From Phoronis ovalis (Eukaryota; Phoronida; Phoronidae), in NCBI GenBank assembly GCA_028565635.1, contig JAOXYB010047658.1:1-10001 (forward strand): a DNA stretch of 10,001 bases. Direction: 5' to 3'. Below are positions 8,486-10,001 of the stretch, one piece after another. The translations under genes and the position numbers were made by a program. The number at the start of each line of letters is the position of its first letter. The stretch's first letter is position 1. The notes beneath the pieces were generated by a model, which saw only the letters and a list, made by a program, of their open reading frames with translations, did no database searches and was not told the origin of the DNA.

Positions 8486-8536
8486 CAGTATTAATCATAT
8501 AGACAAGTTTGAGTTATCAAAAGGTTTGTCTCAAAG
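8486..8536 (+). repeat. Diverged direct repeat, copy 1
   Basis: A 51-base stretch starting CAGTATTAATCATATAG and containing AGTTTGAGTTAT and TCTCAAA aligns without gaps to 8814-8864 with 11 differences. This is an old duplication or two copies of one interspersed repeat, and no coding role is evident. Confidence 0.6.
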
Positions 8537-8670
8537 GTTTGGCCCAGGTTTCATTTCTAAGGTTTATGCTATTAAGCTTTGGGTACTGAGTACAAGCATT
8601 TAAAGTTTTGAAGACGTCTTCAGCTGCATAGCATAGATATTACAAATTTCCCTATATCAAAATTTGTCAT

Positions 8671-8702
8671 TTAATAATTACTTCAATTATAGTAATTATT
8701 AA
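8671..8702. repeat. Perfect 11-bp inverted repeat
   Basis: TTAATAATTAC (8671-8681) and GTAATTATTAA (8692-8702) are perfect complements around a 10-base loop. The stem is AT-only apart from one G-C pair. It is too AT-rich to call a terminator or small-RNA gene in this context. Confidence 0.5.
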
Positions 8703-8813
8703 TTCCAGCCAAAACAGGTGATTCAATTAATTGACTTGAAATTTGAAACACGTATGCATGCCATTGTCAGCAAAATGAAAGATTAAAATGTTTTTAATCT
8801 TCATCCAAAAACT

Positions 8814-8864
8814 CAGTTTTAATCACATAGATTAGTTTGAGTTATTGATATGTTCATCTCAAAA
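8814..8864 (+). repeat. Diverged direct repeat, copy 2
   Basis: This is the partner of 8486-8536, at an offset of 328 bases. It keeps AGTTTGAGTTAT and the TCTCAAA end, while the middle differs (TGATATGTTCA instead of CAAAAGGTTTG). Confidence 0.6.
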
Positions 8865-9120
8865 ATAAAAATCATATCACTCAATTGAATTGCATACGGC
8901 TTAAAATTTGCAAAAAAGCTCACTTTTTTTTTAGATCAAGCTATTCTTCAGAAATTGTAATACCATAATATTCTATTTTGACTTGAATTATACCTTTATT
9001 TGTGTCAAATTTGAAAAGTATTTTTGAAAAAATCAAATTTTTAAATGATTGTATGTTAGTTGCATTTCTTTTCAATCACTCTCTATATCATGGAATTTAA
9101 AAAAATAGATACAAAAAAAA

Positions 9121-9130
9121 CAATACCTTG
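9121..9130 (-). other. 5' splice site (donor) of the acidic repeat protein exon
   Basis: On the minus strand the sequence reads CAAG|GTATTG, with the exon ending at 9127 and the intron GT at 9126-9125. It matches the general AG|GTRNNG donor pattern. Beyond it the frame turns at once to a Leu/Phe string (VLFFLYLFF) before a stop, which is typical of reading into an intron and supports the exon end. The intron is phase 0. Confidence 0.7.
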
Positions 9131-10001
9131 CAAGTTGATGAGATTAATTGGTTCATATCTACATTTTTATTCTTGGTTTTATTATTCTGTGCACCTTCTA
9201 AACTACTGCTTATGTCCGTCTGTTCCTCATTGGCTGGTTGCATGAAATTTGGCTCGACTGAGTTAGCACTCATTTTATTTTCTGTATCACTAATCAACTC
9301 ATTTATGTCACTACATTTGCCCGTAACATCTATATAATTTGGTTTGGCAACATTAACACTCATGGTTTTATCTTCAATTTTAGCAATAATTTTAGTTTCT
9401 GTTTCATCAAGCCGCTCCTTTTCTGAACTACTGAACATGCTCATCATTTCCACATGGTCCAGCTGCTTGAAGTTACAATCGAGTCTCTCTGTTTTATCAT
9501 TAGTTCCTTCCTTAGTTAGTTCCAAACAATCACCAATAAGTCTCTTAGCTTTATCTTTAGATTTGTAAATCATTTCTTTTTCCATGTTAATCATCTCCTT
9601 GTCATTATTAAATATCTGTTCTATTTCTAAATCATTCCTCATACTAACCAATTCTAGAGGTTCGAAGACGTTACCACCAACTTCACTGAGTGCTACTGAT
9701 TCATTTTGATCTTCGAATTCATCCATCCTTTCATAGTTTGTTTCATCCTCCTCACTTAATTCAGTGGTTGATTCATCTTCAGATTCAACCATCCATTCAT
9801 TGTTTGTTTCCCCCTCTTCACTTAATTCAGAGGTTGATTCATCCATCCGTTCATTGCTTGTTTCATCCCATTCACGTAATTCAAAGGTTGATTCATCCAT
9901 CCGTTCATTGCTTGTTTCATCCCCTTCACGTAATTCAAAGGTTGATTCATCCATCCGTTCATTGCTTGTTTCATCCCCTTCACGTAATTCAAAGGTTGAT
10001 T
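9127..10001 (-). CDS. Acidic tandem-repeat protein, exon (5' end outside window)
   Basis: The frame is open to the right edge, so the exon start and protein N-terminus are not seen. 291 complete codons are visible. Residues 1-15 are part of a repeat unit. Residues 16-33, 34-51 and 52-69 are 18-residue units (consensus MDESTFELREGDETSNER). Residues 70-91 and about 92-113 are older, longer units carrying an extra SEDE or FEDQ block. Each 18-residue unit holds seven acidic and two basic residues, so the region is strongly negative and probably disordered. Residues about 114-210 are Lys/Glu/Met-rich and perhaps partly helical. The C-terminal part has weaker echoes: DINELIS (231-237) and DMNQLIS (281-287), and MSVNVAKPNY and MSANSVEPNF (30 residues apart). 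I see no membrane segment, signal peptide or known domain. Four cysteines are scattered. The sustained open frame, in-frame repeat periods and clean donor make coding likely. The function is unknown and I assign none. Confidence 0.75.
9699..10001 (-). repeat. 54-bp coding minisatellite with older 66-bp units
   Basis: Units start at 9831, 9885, 9939 and 9993 in exact 54-base steps. Copies 9885-9938 and 9939-9992 are identical, and 9831-9884 differs from them at one base, changing Gly to Trp. Inward, 9765-9830 and about 9699-9764 are diverged units of about 66 bp with an extra 12 bases. All lengths are multiples of three, so the array varies without breaking the frame. Divergence falls towards the right edge, so the youngest part lies at or beyond it. 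Confidence 0.9.

Larger units (their letters stand above)
8044..9126 (-). other. Putative intron of the minus-strand gene
   Basis: It starts at the GT of the strong donor at 9126-9125 and would end at the AG at 8045-8044 if the terminal exon candidate is correct, a length of 1083 bases. The sequence is AT-rich with no convincing exon inside. A plus-strand frame at 8403-8603 has no recognisable features and overlaps a diverged repeat, so I do not call it. The donor is well supported, but the acceptor is only a candidate and the true intron may be longer. Confidence 0.35.

Noticed and set aside
8403-8603. Plus-strand frame of 66 residues starting MKYSGIQAHK
   Set aside because: It has no domain, overlaps one copy of a diverged repeat, lies inside the putative intron of the opposite-strand gene, and its partner copy at 8814 does not keep the frame's pattern.
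9128-9568. Two plus-strand frames (9128-9337 and 9344-9568) opposite the acidic protein exon
   Set aside because: They are Leu/Ser/Val-rich antisense shadows of the Glu/Asp/Lys/Asn-rich minus-strand coding sequence.

Overview
This window looks like AT-rich nuclear DNA from a eukaryote. It has long non-coding stretches, compound CA/TA/ACAT microsatellites, a large non-autonomous palindromic transposon and one good coding exon that ends at a GT splice donor. An invertebrate animal, possibly a marine one such as a mollusc, fits the texture. That is an impression from repeat style only, because no gene here fixes the taxon. There is no sign of bacterial gene packing, operons, rRNA, a complete tRNA or CRISPR.

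Layout from left to right. A compound microsatellite fills 59-353. It is followed by about 200 bases of more complex sequence with two splice-acceptor-like sites on the minus strand, then by AT-rich DNA. A possible transposon end (TACAGGGTG...) lies at 1323. A foldback element of about 1.3 kb occupies 1633-2954. Its two long arms are inverted copies of each other, each arm carries an internal array of 136-140 bp units, and 6-bp direct repeats (ATTATG) flank it. It encodes no transposase. A degenerate minisatellite of about 33 bp, marked by five exact AAATATCC cores, lies at 4017-4216. From there to about 7.1 kb I find no gene.

The only well supported gene is on the minus strand and enters from the right edge. 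Its exon (9127 to beyond 10001) encodes a very acidic, low-complexity protein built on an 18-residue tandem repeat (consensus MDESTFELREGDETSNER). It ends at a clean AAG|GTATTG donor. A phase-compatible candidate last exon lies at 7888-8043 and contains a tandem 14-residue duplication. A weaker alternative terminal exon lies at 7108-7245. I recognise no known domain and assign no function.

No multi-gene system is visible. The most notable items are the palindromic element, the recently expanded 54-bp coding repeat and the AAATATCC minisatellite.
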